From Bradyrhizobium sp. CCGUVB4N (lineage in GTDB: Bacteria; Pseudomonadota; Alphaproteobacteria; Rhizobiales; Xanthobacteraceae), in assembly GCF_024199945.1 (NCBI RefSeq), contig NZ_JANADP010000001.1, forward strand, positions 6,014,001 through 6,078,000: a DNA stretch of 64,000 nucleotides, given 5' to 3'. The translations under genes and the position numbers were made by a program. A model generated the notes under the pieces. It searched no databases, had not been told where the DNA came from, and saw only the letters and a list, made by a program, of their open reading frames with translations. Each line of letters starts with the position of its first letter. The first letter of the stretch is position 1. Shown here piece by piece: positions 61,961 to 64,000 of the stretch.

Positions 61961-63088
61961 CTATTTCTTGCGCCAGACGAACAGTCCGGACATCGCGTAA
62001 TTCCACACCACGCCCATCAGCGCGCCGGCGAGGCCCGCCAGCCACCAGATCGGTTCCTGGTCGTAGACCGAGAAGGCGACGCCGACATTGGCGAGCAGAC
62101 CGACGCTGCACACGATGTAGAACATGATCAGGCCGCGCAGGATCGCAAAGCCCTTCAACCGCTGATCCCGATAGGTGAGGAAATTGTTCATGATGAAATT
62201 GGTCGTCATGGCGATGATGGCGCCTGCCGCCTGCGCCTCCGCGAACGGCGCCTTGAACAACTGAAGTCCGATGAACAGCGTGGTGAGATGCACCACGAGG
62301 CCGATGCCGCCCACCATCGCGAACAGGATGAAACGCAGCGAGACGATGTCGTTGGTGAGCTTCGCCAGCACGAGGCCAAGGAAATCGAGCGCGACCATGG
62401 AATCGAGCTTGCTCTCGCCATGCTGGCGGGCGCCGAACGTGTAGGGAATCTCGACCGCGCGCAAATTGCCCTGCGCACTCGCGACGAGATCGAGCAGGAT
62501 CTTGAAGCCGTGCACCGACAGCTTTGGTGCCAATTGCTCGAACCGGTCGCGGCGGACCATGAAGAAGCCGCTCATCGGATCGGCGATCTCGACCCGGAGC
62601 ATCTTCTTCGCCACCTCGGTCGCCAGCGCACTGGCGCCGGCACGCTGCTTGTTGAAGCCTTCGCTCTTGTAGCCCTCGATGTAGCGGCTGCCGACGACGA
62701 GGTCGGCCTGATCGCTTGCGAGCAGCAACAGCATCTTCGGCAGCTGTGTCTCGTCGTGCTGGAGGTCGGCGTCGATCACGGCGGCGAAAGGCGCGCTGGA
62801 GGCCAGGATGCCCTCGATGCACGCGCCCGACAGGCCGCGGCGGCCGATGCGGCGGATGCAGCGCACGCGGCTGTCCTGTTGCGCCAGCGCCCGCACCACG
62901 TCGGAGGTGCCGTCGGGCGAATTGTCGTCGACGAACACGACTTCCCAGGCAACGTTGACAAGCGTCGCCTCCAGCCGCCGGTACAGCACCGTGACGTTGT
63001 CGCGCTCGTTGAAAGTCGGGACGATGACCGACAGTTCCGGCCCCTCTTGAGCCTGGCCGCCGACGCCCGGTCTGATCGCTTCATTCAT
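61961..63088 (-). CDS. GT2 polyprenyl-phosphate sugar transferase with GtrA membrane domain
   Basis: 375 residues. Residues about 18-235 are a family 2 glycosyltransferase of dolichyl-phosphate mannose synthase type (LSVIVPTFNERDNVTVLYRR, VVFVDDNSPDGTSDVVR, AAVIDADLQHDETQLPKM). Residues about 245-370 are a GtrA-like four-helix domain (FAMVGGIGLVVHLTTLFIGL, NFIMNNFLTYRDQRLKG). The protein would load a sugar onto polyprenyl phosphate and may help flip it. The start at 63088 fits the conserved N-terminus; no strong ribosome site is seen. Upstream of the GT39 gene. Confidence 0.9.
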   Translation of the reverse strand: MNEAIRPGVGGQAQEGPELSVIVPTFNERDNVTVLYRRLEATLVNVAWEVVFVDDNSPDGTSDVVRALAQQDSRVRCIRRIGRRGLSGACIEGILASSAPFAAVIDADLQHDETQLPKMLLLLASDQADLVVGSRYIEGYKSEGFNKQRAGASALATEVAKKMLRVEIADPMSGFFMVRRDRFEQLAPKLSVHGFKILLDLVASAQGNLRAVEIPYTFGARQHGESKLDSMVALDFLGLVLAKLTNDIVSLRFILFAMVGGIGLVVHLTTLFIGLQLFKAPFAEAQAAGAIIAMTTNFIMNNFLTYRDQRLKGFAILRGLIMFYIVCSVGLLANVGVAFSVYDQEPIWWLAGLAGALMGVVWNYAMSGLFVWRKK

Positions 63089-63329
63089 GACGGCAGCGTA
63101 TATCTGCCGCGTCCTGCGATGCCAAGCCGGGGTTCTCGGGAGATGGCCCAAAACAGGCCCAAAAATGCCAACGACCCCGGAATGGTGGACCGCGCGTACA
63201 TCCGGCGCTAGCCCAAGCTATTCCAAGGTCGTCTCAACAACGGAGATTGTTACTCAACGTTGCCGTTGTCACTTAAATGGGTACGACGCGGCCGCTCCGC
63301 AAGGGGGCCAGGAGGTCTTTTTCAGGCCA

Positions 63330-63536
63330 TTACTGGTTCGGGACTTCCCGGATCACCGGGCCCCGCGGCGCCGGCGCAGCCGGGGCTGCGGGCGCCATGG
63401 CGGCGGGGGCCGGCTCGACCTTGGCCGGCTTCGGCGGCTTGCCGTACTGCCCGATCGGCCCGAAGACGACGGCGACCGCCAGCACGACCGCCGCGACGAT
63501 CGCGCCAAAGATGCCACCTACCGACTCAGACGACAT
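63330..63536 (-). CDS. Small membrane-anchored hypothetical protein
   Basis: 68 residues. One membrane helix (FGAIVAAVVLAVAVVFGPIG, about residues 10-29) is followed by a Pro/Ala-rich tail (KPPKPAKVEPAPAAMAPAAP). The start ATG at 63536 follows GGGGACGG. The tail could span the cell wall or bind a partner. No family recognised; such one-helix proteins are common in Bradyrhizobium. The same frame is open much further upstream, but that is a chance extension. Confidence 0.6.
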   Translation of the reverse strand: MSSESVGGIFGAIVAAVVLAVAVVFGPIGQYGKPPKPAKVEPAPAAMAPAAPAAPAPRGPVIREVPNQ

Positions 63537-63625
63537 GCCAACCCGTCCCCGCTCCAGATGCCGCCAGTCATACCACGGATGATCGCACGGCCGGAAGGGC
63601 CGCCGGACCGCGACGGTCTGCCGCC

Positions 63626-64000
63626 CTATTTCTGCGGCGGCCGGTGCTTGACGAAGGCGGTCACGATGTCCTTCTGCGCCGCCTCCACCGCCCTGTTCGC
63701 GGTCGCGAGATGGGCACCGGATTCGATGTTCGGATACTGCGAGGTCAGATAGTCGAGCAGCGCCACCCGGTAATATTGCCGTTCCGAGGGGCAGGCCCCC
63801 GAAACCGACTTTCCAAAATCCTGTTCCGACATGCCCTGATTGCTGTCGCGCGAATACTCCCGCGCCAGGCAATGCCAGTAATCGTCGCGGCCCTGCATGG
63901 CGAGCTTCTGCGCGCCCTTCGCGTCGTCATCGTCAGCCATCGCAACAGACGTCATGGCAGCAGATGTCATCATGACGAGCGCCGCTCCCAGCATCAGCAT
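63626..64000 (-). CDS. Exported hypothetical protein (start at the window edge)
   Basis: 124 residues ending at a TAG on the minus strand. The frame is open to the very last codon (an ATG), so the true start may be there or outside. The N-terminus (LGAALVMMTSAAMTSVAMAD) is a signal peptide ending before DDDDAKGAQ. The mature part holds two cysteines (HCLAREYSRDS and SGACPSERQYY), likely a disulfide. TANRAVEAAQKDIVTAFVKH is a helix near the end. No recognised family. Confidence 0.65.
   Translation of the reverse strand: MLMLGAALVMMTSAAMTSVAMADDDDAKGAQKLAMQGRDDYWHCLAREYSRDSNQGMSEQDFGKSVSGACPSERQYYRVALLDYLTSQYPNIESGAHLATANRAVEAAQKDIVTAFVKHRPPQK

Noticed and set aside
60944..63211. 755-codon plus-strand frame across the GT39 and GT2-GtrA genes
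   Set aside because: It crosses two well-supported minus-strand genes and the gap between them. Its composition (Arg/His/Glu/Asp-rich) is that of an antisense shadow.

Overview
The window is about 64 kb of GC-rich chromosome from an alphaproteobacterium, most likely Bradyrhizobium or a close relative. The reasons are the GC-rich codon usage, a CIRCE-controlled groESL operon, a usg gene, many long hairpin intergenic repeats of bradyrhizobial type, and the range of transport and acyl-CoA genes. There are no rRNA genes, transposases, integrases or CRISPR arrays. It reads as core or stable accessory chromosome, not a symbiosis island.

Layout. 1-5.1 kb: the start of a membrane protein, a crotonase with a divergent TetR regulator, a drug-efflux MFS transporter and a GT39 glycosyltransferase. 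5.3-20.9 kb: an amino-acid/peptide scavenging region. It holds two tandemly duplicated peptide-binding proteins, an M20 peptidase, a tandem glycine riboswitch ahead of a DadA-like D-amino-acid dehydrogenase, a dppBC-dppDF transporter operon behind a good sigma-54 promoter match, an M81 (MlrC) peptidase, a second M20 hydrolase, an amidase and a crotonase. 21-27.6 kb: small-molecule enzymes (quinone oxidoreductase, HCCA-isomerase-like protein, GST, short MetE) and a four-gene minus-strand operon (CinA-like, Gpt, exported aldolase-fold protein, unknown metal-site protein). 27.7-33.9 kb: circularly permuted ATP-grasp, alpha-E, transglutaminase and Anbu proteasome-like peptidase genes behind a second sigma-54 match, interrupted by two redox-type genes. 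33.9-42.8 kb: SDR, MFS, nucleoside transporter, threonine aldolase with an orphan binding protein and LysR regulator, rhomboid protease, and a cupin with a histone-H1-like tail. 43-46.6 kb: usg, groES, groEL, lepB. 46.7-48.5 kb: a slipin gene preceded, on its own strand, by two clear degenerate tRNAs and a possible third. 48.5-57.4 kb: LysR, isochorismatase, GST, caspase-like protein, SDR, DUF2778 protein, and a FecR/CHASE2-cyclase pair. 57.4-64 kb: cell-surface glycosylation genes (TPR-glycosyltransferase-methyltransferase fusion, GT25, GT39, GT2-GtrA) and two small proteins.

Most striking points: the slipin plus tandem tRNA-like block, which resembles RNA-repair operons as I remember them but has no rtc genes in view; the two sigma-54 promoter candidates in front of peptide-handling gene sets, which suggest nitrogen control; and the glycine riboswitch ahead of a D-amino-acid dehydrogenase. 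Everything here was read by eye from the sequence. Family names rest on recognised motifs and overall protein character, not on database searches.
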